64,000 nucleotides of DNA from Pictodentalium vernedei (lineage: Eukaryota; Mollusca; Scaphopoda; Dentaliida; Dentaliidae): contig CM062297.1 in the NCBI GenBank assembly GCA_031216915.1, positions 181,188,350 to 181,252,349 on the forward strand, in the 5' to 3' direction. A model generated the notes under the pieces. The model searched no databases. It saw only the letters and a list, made by a program, of their open reading frames with translations, and was not told the DNA's origin. Shown here in pieces: positions 20,995 through 32,221 of this stretch (within the stretch, counting starts at the first letter, position 1; each line of letters opens with the position of its first letter). The translations under genes were made by a program, and so were the position numbers.

Positions 20995-21425
20995 CAGTGG
21001 AACCCTGTTAATTGAATAGCCACTTTGTCAATGAAAATTATTCAATTAACAGGAGTATTCAATTAACAGATTGTGTCAATTTCTTGTATTCTAGAGACAA
21101 ACTTAGCATTTATTCTATTATATCTTGTTTGACAGAGCTCCATGAGCTCTGTCAAACAAGATATAATAGATTAAATGCCTGTATTGGATGTACTGAGGTC
21201 AAATAGGTCTATAAACAAAGAAAAACTGGGGAGGGTCAGGGTAATTTCTCAACATTTTACAAGATTTTTTATTCAATTAACAGGAGTTTGCTCTATAACC
21301 TATATTCAATTAACAGGTCAAATTTGTACTGGAGGTATGGTAAATGGTTTTGTGTTGGGAAATTATATTCAATTAACAGGGATATACAATTAAGAGATAT
21401 CTATCCAATTAAGTGGGCTCCACTG
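20995..21425 (+). mobile_element. Family D pogo/Tigger-like MITE, complete
   Basis: 431 bp between TA dinucleotides (20993-20994, 21426-21427). Ends CAGTGGAACCC / GGGCTCCACTG. It contains five or more TTCAATTAACAG motifs in both orientations and the hairpin ATATCTTGTTTGACAGAGCT / AGCTCTGTCAAACAAGATAT. The terminal CAGTGGARCC with a TA target is the pogo/Tigger pattern. There is no transposase. Confidence 0.85.
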
Positions 21426-21429
21426 TAAT

Positions 21430-22205
21430 TCATGGTGTATTGTTCACATTTTTGTACAAGCATTGTATTATTTAGTCTATTTCCTGCAAACAGATTTTAA
21501 CCCTTTGCAGAAAACCACAGGTACTCGGCACAAGCTGTGTAATCGACAGAAAAATGATATTTAATAGCATTTTTTCAATCGATGCTGATGTGCCCCCATA
21601 ATGGTATATAAATATTAATAAGGTACCCAACTCACTTTTCAAAAATGATAGCACTCATCTTCATTACACCCCCCTCAAATTTGATTCACTCAACATATCC
21701 AGCAGTACCCAGTGCCAGTGGAAAGGGGAAAGAATAAGCTTTACAATGGTGTATTACATGATTGTCCGGTGTTCTTAAGTTGTTCACAATAACTGGGAGA
21801 AGTCCCAGAAATGGCTGAAAAACATTTAGTCCGACAAGATGCTGTTCAGTGGAAAGTGAGTTACGAGCGACAATTCTCCGATTTATTATAAAAACTTGAA
21901 GTCCCATTGTCTATGGAGGGCAGACTCAAATATTAACCGTATATCTTTATCAGAATTATTCTTGGCTTGACATTTTTTTCATTTCTGGTAATCACATTTA
22001 CCGTTTATATGTTTTTAACCTTTCACTTGAAAACTCTTCCAGCTAACGTCGTCCATCGGAACGACAGTTTCGCACAAAAACATTCCCATTCTCCCATTGG
22101 CTACTATTCATGTCGAGAAAATCACAACATTTTTCAAATTGTATGGATATTGCACTTTTTACAACCATAAGTATTGCCAGTCTCTACTCAAGTATTGTGT
22201 TCAAT
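21430..22205. other. Unassigned sequence, no gene seen
   Basis: No recognised repeat. Two short frames (21686-21907 minus, 21967-22170 plus) have no known domain. Confidence 0.45.
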
Positions 22206-22208
22206 GGC

Positions 22209-22434
22209 CTCTCCGTGAGAACCTGGGAAATGAAGCAGTGCTTATTTACTGTGGTAAACAAGCTCTGTTTTACTGGTAAAGTAGGACCCGGTCACCAATG
22301 CCTGGGGTGGAAGTCATCTAAAATGGGCAACATGGGTATAAATGATTAGCGGAACTTGACTTCATCTCCATGTTGTGCTCACAATTAGCCATTGTGCAGA
22401 AATATATGACCTTAAACAGAAATAAATAAATAGT
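22209..22434 (+). mobile_element. Family G SINE-like repeat, best copy
   Basis: Reads CCTCCGTGAGAACCTGGGAA, TTTACTGGTAAAGTAGGACC, 'CAATGCCTGGGGTGGAAG', ATGGGCAACATGGGTATAAA, then 'AATTAGCCATTGTGCAGAAA' and 'TATGACCTTAAACAGAAATA' plus AATA repeats. The last ~60 bp equals the type 1 tail of SINE family F, so G and F probably use the same LINE partner. I see no pol III boxes in G. Confidence 0.7.
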
Positions 22435-22464
22435 ATTCAGCGGCGTCTGCTTAAGTCATTCAAT

Positions 22465-22942
22465 AAAAACAAGCTATTAACTGAAAATAGAATATGTTTT
22501 CATTTTTGGAATTCACTAAAAACAAACTCAACGAGTGTTCTTAAGCTGAGTTTGAATAGTACTGACTGGTTTTGACCATCACATTGGGTAAAGAGTTGAT
22601 GTAGATCATATTTACACTAAGGCTGTACAGTGCACAGGGTTAGTTTTTCAGTTAGAAATGATTTTTTTTTTATAACCAGAAAGTGGAACTAACCCTGTGC
22701 TCTGCACAGGGTTAGTCCCACTTTCTGGTTATAAAAAATTTGTAACTTCCATATCACATGCTACATGAAAATATATAATGACTAAGGCTGTAAAAATGAT
22801 TTGGGTAAGTTAGTTACATGTCATTACATAGGGTGCTGGATTCAAGGAACTATTGGAAATACTTATACTGGATTGTGAAGATTTTTTAAAGTGAATTCCA
22901 AAAATGAAAACATATTCTATTTTCAATTAATAGTGTGTTTAA
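22465..22942. mobile_element. Family K inverted-repeat element with J hairpin
   Basis: About 50 bp containing AAAATAGAATATGTTTTCATTTTTGG at 22485-22510 (as short blocks) recurs inverted at 22895-22935. Between them lies a hairpin of CAGGGTTAGT...ACTAACCCTG with TTATAACCAGAAAGTGG / CCACTTTCTGGTTATAA-type arms (22630-22735). Relatives are at 61526-61585 (arm) and 63728-63785 (hairpin). Confidence 0.5.
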
Positions 22943-22959
22943 AGTGAATATTCCTGAAT

Positions 22960-23160
22960 GGAATGAAAGTAGTTTCGGAAGTGGAACCTCTTTGAACTCT
23001 TCTTCTGTCATCAGGTCTCCTTCACAGGAGACCTGATTACAGAAGAAGAGTTCAAGAGGAGACCAAAGGATTTTGAGAACATCTTGAGGGTTCAAAGACT
23101 TCCTAATCAGAATGACTTGAATTGAACCAAATCAAATCATCAAGACATTTTTGAATAGAA
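22960..23160. repeat. Dispersed repeat with hairpin, split by a SINE
   Basis: CTCTTCTTCTGTCATCAGGTCTCC faces GGAGACCTGATTACAGAAGAAGAG (as two arms, 22997-23054). The downstream part, with 'ATTGAACCAAATCAAATCAT', continues after the SINE with TAGAATTTTGAAGCTTCA. A diverged copy lies at 53570-53745. Confidence 0.55.
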
Positions 23161-23161
23161 T

Positions 23162-23512
23162 CTGGCAGCACAGTGACTCAGTGGTTATGGAATTGGACTC
23201 CAAAACGAAAGGTCCACGTTTCGATCTCTGACAGGGATAACTGCATTGTGTCCTTGGACAAGGCACTTAATCCCAATCGCCCACGTTGGGGCATGGTCGT
23301 GATGTGTGCTAAGGCATACTGCACATCAATGGCGCACTTGTCTTCAACCAATGCTAACCCTGCTTGTGTGGAGTTGGGGAGACTGGCAGTTGCTCATCGT
23401 TGCTCATGGTTCTCTCCAGATACTCCAGCTTCCTCCACCAGTAAACCTGTCTGACACGAGGTGTCCCTGGCTGTCGAAAGTGTCATTAAATCCCAATAAA
23501 GAAATAAATAAA
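23162..23512 (+). mobile_element. tRNA-derived SINE (family F type 2), full copy
   Basis: A box GACTCAGTGGTTATGG, B box GTTTCGATCTC, body with 'CATCAATGGCGCACTTG', type 2 end 'GAGGTGTCCCTGGCTGTCG' and an AATA tail. Flanked by an 11-bp duplication, TTGAATAGAAT (23151-23161, 23513-23523). Confidence 0.88.
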
Positions 23513-23696
23513 TTGAATAGAATAGAATTTTGAAGCTTCACAGGGCTCTAATTTGATCTCTTATCTTGCAACACTATGTCATTGTTTTATACTATTATCA
23601 GAAGAATAACATAATGTCCCAATACAACACAACTTCACTGTGAGATCATAACTCATTTTTGCATATCAAACTTGGATATTTTATGATATTTCAGGC

Positions 23697-23949
23697 CAAG
23701 CCTGAATATAAGCAACCTGTCATTTGCAAAACGAGGTCCCCAGAGGGTGAATTTGCTGATGTTATCCCATACAGTGGGCCAATTTCACCTCTAGGTACAT
23801 TTTTCTGTTTTGGCTTGAGACTGTGATTCAGACTGAGGTTCACAGAGGGTAAATTTTGGAATGCTACCCTGCTGTGCAGGGTAGCATCACCAAATTCACC
23901 CTCTGGGGACCTCAAGTTGAAGATGACAGTCTACTTATTTCCAGACTTG
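23697..23949 (+). mobile_element. Family I hAT-like MITE with perfect 8-bp duplication
   Basis: TTTCAGGC is duplicated at 23689-23696 and 23950-23957. Ends CAAGCCTGAATATAAGCA / CTTATTTCCAGACTTG. The inner hairpin is GCTACCCTGC-T-GTGCAGGGTAGC-like. The 8-bp duplication is the hAT hallmark, although the TIR itself is not a classical hAT end. Confidence 0.82.
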
Positions 23950-23959
23950 TTTCAGGCGA

Positions 23960-24880
23960 ACATTTGATCTCTCACCCATTTTTGCACTTTCGTTGAATAA
24001 GCTGTGTTTGTGAGTGATTACTCACCTCTCATTTTGGACCATGCAAAGTGCACTATTAATAAATTTTTACTTTGTTGTGAACTGTATGTTAGAATTTGAC
24101 ACTTACCTGTCTTTTTCATAAATGTCAATCAACTGCTTCAAGTTGAAATACAAAAACTTAATGAGTAGTAAGTCAGCTGATGTCCCTATAATTTTCCTAG
24201 TTTCTCAAACTGTCATATTGCTTATTGTAGGTGAGATTTGAAAGTTATCTAGCATTAACTGCCCGACTCAGACTATAGCATTGTGTTTATAAATGCTTTA
24301 TGATCGTAAGCCAGTAATTATCTCATATTGTTGTGGGCAAATTAAATCAGGCTAAATAAACTCACGAGGGGACTTTTTTACAATTTCACATATGGCAAAT
24401 TTTTTGTAAGAGGTGAAAATTATGCCTCACACTTGTTTTATTGAGCATGATTGTCCCTTGAGTGACTTTGTGTCTCCATTAATTGATTTTGTACACAGAG
24501 ACTCAACAATGGTGCTACATGAAAATTATACAGATTTTCCATAATGTATTGAATTAAGTTGTTTGGCTGGTAGATCACATTTTGTATGAGAATAAAATGT
24601 TATATAAACTTTTATGATTATAGACTTGTTAAGAATAGCTTTGTGAACAGAAACCAGAAAATATAATAAGGAACCCCACATTTAATTCAGTATTTTGGGA
24701 GGGTTTAGCCTGATGTAGACATCTATTTACTGGCATACATTTACCTGCTTTTTGTGTATTATTTGTTATCTTATGTTTGTCTTCACAGAAAGCAATACTC
24801 TGTTATCTTTACTTTGATTTTTTAAATTCATTTTAGAATCTAACTCAAGGGTGTAGACAGAGATGGTCATGGGGGTCTTA
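23960..24880. other. Unassigned sequence, no gene seen
   Basis: No recognised repeat or coding region. A poly-C run lies at 24885-24900. Confidence 0.45.
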
Positions 24881-25022
24881 TTACTCCCCCCCCCCCCCCC
24901 TCAAATCCCAAAGGCCCACAGCCGATATTCTCCACAGCAATCTAATACATGCCTACATTGTATTTGATTCACTTCCATCCACTCAACATGAAATCTTTGA
25001 TCACTGCTGATATCAAATATTG

Positions 25023-25376
25023 GTAGCTCAGTAGGTAGAGGTGCAGGCTGCAAGCCGAGAGGTTCTCGGTTCGAATCCCACCTGCGGCAACTGCGTTGTG
25101 TCCTTGGGCAAGACACTTCATCTCCATTGCCCATGTGGGGGCACGATGACGCAGTGTACTAAGACGTACTGCACGTCGATTGTACACGTCTTCAACCAAT
25201 CTAACCCTGCCTGTGCTGCAGTGCGGAGTTACGATGTTGGGGAGCTGACAGCTGCTCATCGTTGCTCGGTGGTTCTCTCCGGGTACTCCGGCTTCCTCCA
25301 CCCGTAAAACTGTCACGGTCATGATTAGCCATTGTGCATAAATATGTGACCTTAAACACCAATAAATAAATAAATA
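25023..25376 (+). mobile_element. tRNA-derived SINE (family F type 1), near complete
   Basis: Starts within the A box (GTAGCTCAGTAGG), B box GGTTCGAATCCC, 'ACTGCACGTCGATTGTACAC', tail 'GTGACCTTAAACACC' plus AATA. ATATCAAATATTG is duplicated at 25010-25022 and 25377-25389. CpG-rich, so comparatively young. Confidence 0.88.
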
Positions 25377-25390
25377 ATATCAAATATTGA

Positions 25391-25600
25391 AGATTTTTTT
25401 CCGGAGGAGCCCCTGACCATCACCAATGGCCAAAGGTCAAGTTGGAAGAGATTATGGGAGGGGGTCACCCCCTCCCATAATCTCCTCCAACTTGACCTTT
25501 GGCCAAAGTTTGGCCTCTGGCCAAGATTTCAGTCTTTTTAGTTACCAGACATTCTCATCCTTGAGTTGCATTGTGGGTGACCCTCCTGAAAAAAATTGCA
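25391..25600. mobile_element. Family P hairpin element
   Basis: TTTTTTCCGGAGGAGCCC at the left faces GGTGACCCTCCTGAAAAAA at the right. A 77-bp near-perfect hairpin (25428-25504) in the middle pairs GGCCAAAGGTCAAGTTGGA with TCCAACTTGACCTTTGGCC around GGGGGT/ACCCCC. Single copy here. Target duplication unresolved. Confidence 0.6.
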
Positions 25601-25909
25601 GGCTGTATAACTGCACCATGTGAAGCTATTATACTCTTAATTATATGAATCCCAGACATATTACATCATCCACAGACTATTTTGACATAGAGTTTTCTTG
25701 GAATTGACCTGGATCATATGGAGCTTGTATATTTTTTGTGATCTGAATCCAAGACACAAAGTCATCATCCACAAACTATTTCTGCATCCTTCTCTCTGGT
25801 TCAGCCATGTGAACATTTTTTTTAAAATGATCCATAAAGTTTTTTCTACATTACCAAGGGCCCAATACTAATAAACTTTTACAGTTGTGTTTTTCAGAAA
25901 TGTATTTTT

Positions 25910-28900
25910 AGCTCAACATTGACGTAAGTCAAATTTGAGCTTATGCCATGGCCAGTCATCTGTCGGCCATCTGTCTGTCAACAATTCAATACAGCTCTGG
26001 CTAGAGGTCGTATTTATGAACCGATCTTGACAAAACTTCTTGGGTACCTTTGTTATGACCGTGGGACCAGAACGAGTGTAGAAATTATGCAAATTAGATG
26101 AACTTTCATTTTTTCAGTGCTACTTACACACAGTAAGTACACATGTCAATACGGCTCGGGCTAGAGTCTGTATTTATGAACCGATCTTCGTGAAACAGCT
26201 TGGGTACCTTTGTTAAAACCTTGAGACCAGAACGAGTGTTTCTGGGTGCGGTCCAAAATTCAAGATGGCTGCCAGTAGCCATTTTGTACCGAAATTAGGT
26301 CTAATCAGTTTTTTGTACACAACTTCTATACGGCTCAGGCTGGAGGCCGTATTTATGAACCGATCTTTACGAAACTTCTTGGGTACCTTTGTTATCACCG
26401 TGGGATGAGAACGTGTGTTTTGGGGTGTGGACCAAAATTCAAGATGGCCACCAGCAGCCATTTTGTACCAAAATTAGTGCAATCAGTTTTTAGCTCAACT
26501 TTGGCGAAGCCAAATTTGAGCTTATGCCATGGCCAGTTGTCCGTCTGTCCGTCAACAATTCAATACGGCTCAGGCTAGAGGCCGTATTTATGAACCGATC
26601 TTTACGAAACTTCTTGGGTACCTTTGTTATGACTGTGGGACGAGAACGAGTGTTTTGGGGTCCGATCCGAAATTCAAGTTGGCCGCCAGCCTCCATTTTG
26701 TACCGATAATGCAGAAATCTGTTTTTTGTACAGAACTTCCATATGAAAGTGCTGATTTGAATAATTTTTTGTATGAATGTTTAGTACCATGGGATACATC
26801 ACATATAATACGGGTTTTTTTCTCGTACGTAAATTATGCAAATTAGACTAACTTTGATGTATTTAGTGTTACTTTCAGCACTGTAAGTGCTAATGCCAAT
26901 ACGGCTCGGGCTAGAGGCCGTACTTATAAACCGATCTTTACGAAACTTCTTGGGTACCTTTGGTATCACCATGGGATGAGAACGAGTGTTTTTGGGTGCG
27001 GTCCAAAATTCAAGATGGCCGATGGCAGCCATTTTGTACAAAATAAGGTGCGATCAGATTTTTGCACAGAACTTCCATATGAAAGTGCTGACTTCAATAA
27101 TTTTTTGTGTGAATGTTTAGTACCATGGGATACATCACATATAATACGGGGTTTTTTCTCGTGCAGAAATTATGCAAATTAGATGAACTTTGATTTTTTC
27201 AGTGCTGCTTACACACAGTAAGTGCACATGTCAATACGGCTTGGTCTATTTATCAACCGATCTTCACGAAACTTCTTGGGTACCTCTGTTATCACCTTGG
27301 GATGAGAACGAGTGTTTCTGAGTGCAGTCCAAAATTCAAGATGGCTGCCAGTGGCCATTTCGTACCGAAATTAGGTCTAACCAGTTTTTTGTACACAACT
27401 TCTATACGGCTCAGGCTAGAGGCCGTATTTATGAACCGATCTTTACGAAACGTCTTGGGTACCTTCGTTATCACCATGGGATGAGAACGAGTGTTTTTGG
27501 GTGTGGTCCAAAATTCAAGATGGCCACCAGCAACCATTTTGTACCAAAATTAGTGCAATCAGTCTTTTGTACAGAACTTCTGTATGAAAGTTCTGATTTG
27601 AATAAATTTGTGTATGAATGTTTAGTGAAATGGAATACATCACATATAGTACAGGTTTTTTTCTCGTGCAGAAATTATGCAAATTAGATGAATTTTGATT
27701 TATTTAGTGCTACTTATGCACTGTAAGTGCACATGTCAATACGGCTCGGGCTAGAGGCTGTATTTATCAACCGATCTTCACGAAACTTCTTGGGTACCTT
27801 TGTTATCACCTTGGGACGAGAACTAGTGTTTCTGAGTGCGGTCCAAAATTCAAGATGGCTGCCAGTGGCCATTTTGTACCGAAATTAGGTCCAATCAGTT
27901 TTTTGTCACAACTTCTATACAGCTCGTATTTATGAACTGATCTTCACGAAACTTCTTGGGTACCTTTGTTTTCACCTTGGGACAGGAATGAGTGTGTTTT
28001 GGGGGTGCCTTTGTTATCACTGTGCTATGAGAACAAATATTTTGGGGTTCAGTCAGACCCACTCTGGGACTCAAAGATTTCTTTTCTATTTAGCATCTGA
28101 CTGTCACCCACCTTTACAATACTTTACCTATACATTTGTTACAGGCAACGGCCAGTATTTATGTACAGACCGTTACAATACTTTATATGTACATTTGTTA
28201 TCAGGTCATTACCTAGATGTTTGTCATTGCTGTGTCACATACTATACATGTACATGTCTTAAGTTGAGCTACAGTGTCATTGACACTTTCATTTGTACAG
28301 AACTTCTGTATGAAAGTTCTGGTTTGAATAAATTTTTGTATGAATGTTCAGTAACATGGAATACATCACATATAGTATAGGTTTTTTTCTCAAGCAGAAA
28401 TTATGCAAATTAGAAGAACTTTGATTTATTCAGTGCTACTTCTACACAGCAAGTGCACATGTCAATACGGCTTGGGCTAGAGGCTGTATTTATGAACCGA
28501 TCTTCACGAAACTTCTTGGGTACCTTTGTTATCACCTTGGGACGAGAACGAGTGTTTCTGGGTGCGGTCCAAAATTCAAGATGGCTGCCAGTGGCCATTT
28601 TCTACCGAAATTAGGTCCAATCAGTTTTTTGTCACAACTTCTATACGGCTCGTATTTATGAACTGATCTTCACGAAACTTCTTGAGTACCTTTGTTATCA
28701 CCTTGGGACAGGAACGAGTGTGTTTTGGGAGTGCCTTTGTTATCACTGTGCTATGAGAACAAATATTTTGGGGTTCAGTCAGACCTACTTTGGGACTCCA
28801 TGATTTCTTTTCCAGTTTAGCATCTGACTGTCACCCACTTTTACAATACTTTACCTATACATTTGTTACAGGCTACGGTCAGTATTTATGTATAGACCAT

Positions 28901-29037
28901 TACAATACTTTATATGTACCTTTGTTATCAGGTCATTACCTAGATGTTTGTCATTGCTGTGTCACATACTATACATGTACATGTCTTAACAAGTTGAGCT
29001 ATAGTGTCATTGACACTTTCATTTATTTATGGAAATA
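25910..29037 (+). mobile_element. H1: large tandem-repeat element (Helentron/HINE-like)
   Basis: 5' end TTTTAGCTCAACATTGAC with GTCAAATTTGAGCTTATGCC forming a stem. The body is many units containing 'AATACGGCTCGGGCTAGAGG', CCGTATTTATGAACCGATCT, AAACTTCTTGGGTACC and CAAGATGGCTGCCAG. A second 5'-type start lies at 26492. The 3' end is AAGTTGAGCTATAGTGTCATTGACACTTTCATT: an inverted match to the start, then an AGTGTCA/TGACACT stem. A 3'-end-like copy also occurs at 28262-28294. Minus-strand peptides repeated along it are repeat artefacts. Confidence 0.65.
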
Positions 29038-29175
29038 AGTATTTGAAATGAACCATTAGCATTTTCAAATTGCCATATCTTTTAAAATGCTAATGATTCA
29101 TTTCCGTCATGTATACTCACTTATAGAAAATACAATTCGGGAAAATACAATTGCAAAAGTTTTATAGTATTGGAC
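29037..29175. mobile_element. Family L hairpin element
   Basis: A hairpin built on AAATGAACCATTAGCATTTT / AAAATGCTAATGATTCATTT is followed by GAAAATACAATTGCAAAAG and TATAGTATTGGACC. It matches the elements at 53138-53358 and 55723-55905, which have longer left arms. Confidence 0.6.
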
Positions 29176-29394
29176 CCGGGTTTTGACAAATATGACAGAC
29201 AGTTAAAGCAGGATGGGGGAAACATTTTGTTCCGTCCAAATAGCTGATGACATCATTTCATGCAAGGCCACATATTGTAATTAATTATATATTGGCAAAT
29301 GTAAATTTTTCAGTACAGTGTAGTCCAGTTAATTGGATATCTCCATTGAGCCAGTGCATACCATAGCAAAATTTGTTGTTTTAATTATCATTTA

Positions 29395-29526
29395 ATTTCT
29401 TTTGAAAACCTTCAACCAAACCATACATATCATGTGACTCCTTCATTGGAATGAGTTCAACAGGCACATCCCACTGATTTTGTTAAAATTTTGAAAAAAT
29501 CCCCCATACTGCTCAATTTTGTAAAT
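29395..29526. repeat. Family A-like fragment
   Basis: 'ATATCATGTGACTCC' followed by 'CATTGGAATGAGTTC' and GATTTTGTTAAAATTTTGAAA resembles the A-family centre. No CCCTTTACC termini. Confidence 0.45.
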
Positions 29527-29560
29527 TACAGTACGGCCGCCATGGACCGGTCACTTTCCA

Positions 29561-30810
29561 GGAATCCCGGATATTTCCCCACCGGATAGTTCCCCACCAG
29601 ATAAAACAGAAATTTCCCCACCGTGGTTATTTACCCACCGGACATGTCTCCATTTTCGAAATATCAAAGCGGACATTTACCCACTGGACAAATCCCGACC
29701 GATCAAATATTGAAGCTGCCTTTACCCACTCTAACAAATAAATGAATAAAGGTGGCCACTTTCCCACCACACAATTGTGAAGCCAACTCAGTTGTTACAC
29801 AGTGATGTTTGTTTGTGACACTCGTGGGTGTCATGCCTGCTCAGCTATTACAAGTCGGGTGTTATCACATTCCTGAGAACTTTCAACGCAAATATCAAGA
29901 CGGGGTGGATGGTCCAAGTGAGGGAGCTAGTAGAAAACTACTCATTGGAGATCTCGGACCTTGACGTTGGGGCAAATCAGGGCAAAAAGATCGTCAGAGA
30001 AAGGGTCATGGAGGATTGTAACCGTAATTGGCGAGAGGGGGTCAAATCAAAGAGATCTTTGGGTGGCCTGCGTGATAAAGAGAAGCCTGGTTTTGAAGAG
30101 TACCTTGATGGCACCTTTGGGAGGTCACTTGTTCAAGCTGAGGTCGCGGTCCCTGGAGCTGAAGGGAAAAATTGGGAAAAACAGTTAAAAGGAGTGCCAG
30201 ATGTGTAACTTGGACGTGGTGGAGACCCTGGAACACTTTCTTATAGAATGCCCAAAATACCAGTCTAAAAGAACAAGATTTACGGGGAGTATAATGGGGA
30301 AGTGGGATGGGAGAATGAAGGACATGTGGTTAGGGGGTGACTCAAAGGAGAGGGTTAATATACTAATCGGAGAGATTGGAAAGAATGGGGCAAGGGATGT
30401 CATCAAGCAGTTCGTCTCCGAGTGTTGGGAGGAGAGAAGAAGCACGGGAATAGGGAGGCAGTTGGTAGAACATGGGTAACCAAGGCCTTCTCATACGAGA
30501 ACCGCTCCAAATCAGCGGCCGGCCGAAGTGTTATTATTATTACATCAAATATTGTTTTCACTTTAAAGTGATTACCTATCACAAAGACCCAAAAGAAATG
30601 TGAATGTTTTGATGGACATCAATACAAGGAAGATGACAACTGCGAACATGTCATTGGGTAGAGTGGGGAAATGTCAAGTGGGGAAATGTCCGAATTGATA
30701 TTTAAAAAGTGTGGAAATGTCTGGTGGGTACATGTCTGCGATGGGGAAATGTCCATTTTCACAAAAAATTAAGAGTGGGGAATTGTCCGGTGGGGAAATG
30801 TCTGGATACC
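29561..30810. mobile_element. 1250-bp DNA element with TTTCCCCACCGG subterminal repeats
   Basis: Inserted in the Tc1-like MITE with CTTTCCA at 29554-29560 and 30811-30817. Ends GGAATCCCGG / CTGGATACC, that is GG(A/T)ATCC. Both arms carry repeated TTTCCCCACCGGACAT-like motifs (left 29571-29770, right 30655-30805 as the complement), giving long inverted repeats with internal repetition. The interior holds a LINE 3' relic. I do not recognise the superfamily. A 6-7-bp duplication could suit Dada-like elements, but this is a guess. Confidence 0.72.
29825..30545 (+). pseudogene. LINE (non-LTR retrotransposon) 3' end relic, zf-RVT region
   Basis: A frame from 29828 to 30205 reads LRTFNANIKTGWMVQ..., then a frameshift near 30190 leads to a second frame (30201-30476) with CNLDVVETLEHFLIECPKYQ. 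The C-x2-C ... H-x4-C pattern with 'ETLEHFLIECP' is typical of the zinc-binding region downstream of reverse transcriptase in several LINE clades. The RT domain itself is absent. It ends CAAATCAGCGG then (TTA)n near 30540, likely the LINE 3' terminus. A diverged relative is at 50850-51065. Confidence 0.75.
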
Positions 30811-31088
30811 CTTTCCACAGGTGGACAATATTTCCGTGGGCACAATAATATTAGACTCCAAACACTAATTATAGGAATAATCCTAAAAATTTATTCAATA
30901 AAGCATCAGGTACAACCCAGTACTTCATTAATTAAAATTTTGCTGATGAGGATTTTTATTACCTGGTATACACAGGCATGGACATCAGTGCCTACGTGTG
31001 GATTATGACCAGACTGTGGCGGCTGTACTGTACAGGGGCAGATGTATCTGACTCATTAGGTAAAGGATTAATTACATAAACTTGTTAA

Positions 31089-31329
31089 CCCTTTACTTAG
31101 CACGAAAAGCAGACTACACTTGCAAATAAAATACTTGAATAACTCATTTTTTTCATTTTTTATCACAAAAACATAGCTTATGACCCCTCATCAGAACGAG
31201 CTCAGTGAGCTTGTTCCAATGAGGGGTCATAAGCTATGTTTTTGCGATATAAAATGAAAAAATAATGAAAATCGGATAGTATTTTTTGTGTATAGCTGGC
31301 CGGTTTTGGCCATTACGTTAGGTAAAGGG
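31089..31329 (-). mobile_element. Family A MITE, complete (GCCGGTTTTGGCC subfamily)
   Basis: 241 bp between TTAA at 31085-31088 and 31330-31333. CCCTTTACTTAGCACGAAAA ... TACGTTAGGTAAAGGG. Central hairpin CATAGCTTATGACCCCTCAT / ATGAGGGGTCATAAGCTATG. This subfamily differs from the TGTGACCCC one in both arms but shares ends and layout. Confidence 0.87.
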
Positions 31330-31334
31330 TTAAT

Positions 31335-32218
31335 CAAAAATAACTTCCAGACACAATATCAGTTTCCTTTCATTTAATACAAAGTTGATCAGTTAATTGC
31401 AGATAGGTTATAGAGTAAACTTCTGTTAATTGAATAAAATGTGCAATTATTTGAAATATTGTATTTTTTTTTCTTCCATTTTTGCCAGATTAATTCTTTC
31501 TGACATGTATAGTACTGAAAAAATATAATTTTTTTCCATTTATTAACTCAGACAGTAATTAGGGTTCTTTTTCTGTATTTTTCTGCAAGTTGTGTCAAAG
31601 TTTGAACAGGTAGAGCAATATTTTGATTTTGATTTCACACAAAAGCCAAGGTCCTAGAAAAAATATCACGAGAGAACTTATTGATTTGTCAACATGGGTT
31701 GAGTTCCTTCCTATACAAATTCAAAACAAGCTGTTAAAACGTACATTGAACATATTCTATAAACTGACTTAAACAACGTCACTATTGGCAGTTGACAGTG
31801 AAGGACTCTTGCATCAATCATGGTTCATGGAGATGTTTGTACCAGAATATCTCTTGTTTTTTAAGTGTGTAGAATATCTCTTGATTTTCAAGTGTGTTTA
31901 CTTGGTACACAGTCAAACATGAGTTTGGTCTACTGTTAACAGATCGGCAGTGATGGTTTATGTGTATCAATAGGCAGTCCAACCACTTTGAGGTACTCCT
32001 TACATAGAGTTAACAAAACAACATATTCCTATTTTGAGGGCACTTTCTTTTCAGTCAGGTGTTCAGAAACAAAAAGCGAGGTCATCGAAAAAAAAAGAAA
32101 ACCAAACATTCCTTCCTGTTGTAATTTCTGTTGATAGAAAGAAAATCATTTCCATTTTCTGATTAACATCAACAGAAAATATCTTTATGGGTTGATTTAT
32201 AATTAAACAAACTTTAGC
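31335..32218. other. Mostly unassigned, with a small family D fragment
   Basis: 31385-31440 resembles family D (CAGTTAATTGCAGATAGG, TTCTGTTAATTGAATA). The rest is AT-rich with no recognised feature. Confidence 0.45.
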
Positions 32219-32221
32219 ATA

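Larger units (their letters stand above)
29529..31030 (-). mobile_element. Tc1-like MITE split by a second transposable element
   Basis: Same family as 11631-11889, in reverse. TA at 29527-29528 and 31031-31032. Ends CAGTACGGCCGCCATGG / CTGTGGCGGCTGTACTG. The right part (30818-31030) aligns collinearly with the reference copy: AATAATATTAGACTCC, GCATCAGGTACAACCC, 'CAGGCATGGACATCAGTG'. The left 30 bp is separated from it by a 1250-bp insertion with a 7-bp duplication. Confidence 0.85.

Noticed and set aside
26213-28598. Repeated minus-strand peptides (…KVPKKFRKDRFINTASSLSRI…) suggesting a repetitive protein
   Set aside because: They follow the H1 tandem units, are interrupted by stops between units and occur in different frames, with similar plus-strand shadows. 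DNA-level repetition explains them.
30201-30479. Host zinc-finger gene
   Set aside because: The C-x2-C ... H-x4-C pattern with 'ETLEHFLIECP' is characteristic of LINE C-termini, and a relative with the same 3' terminus occurs at 50850.
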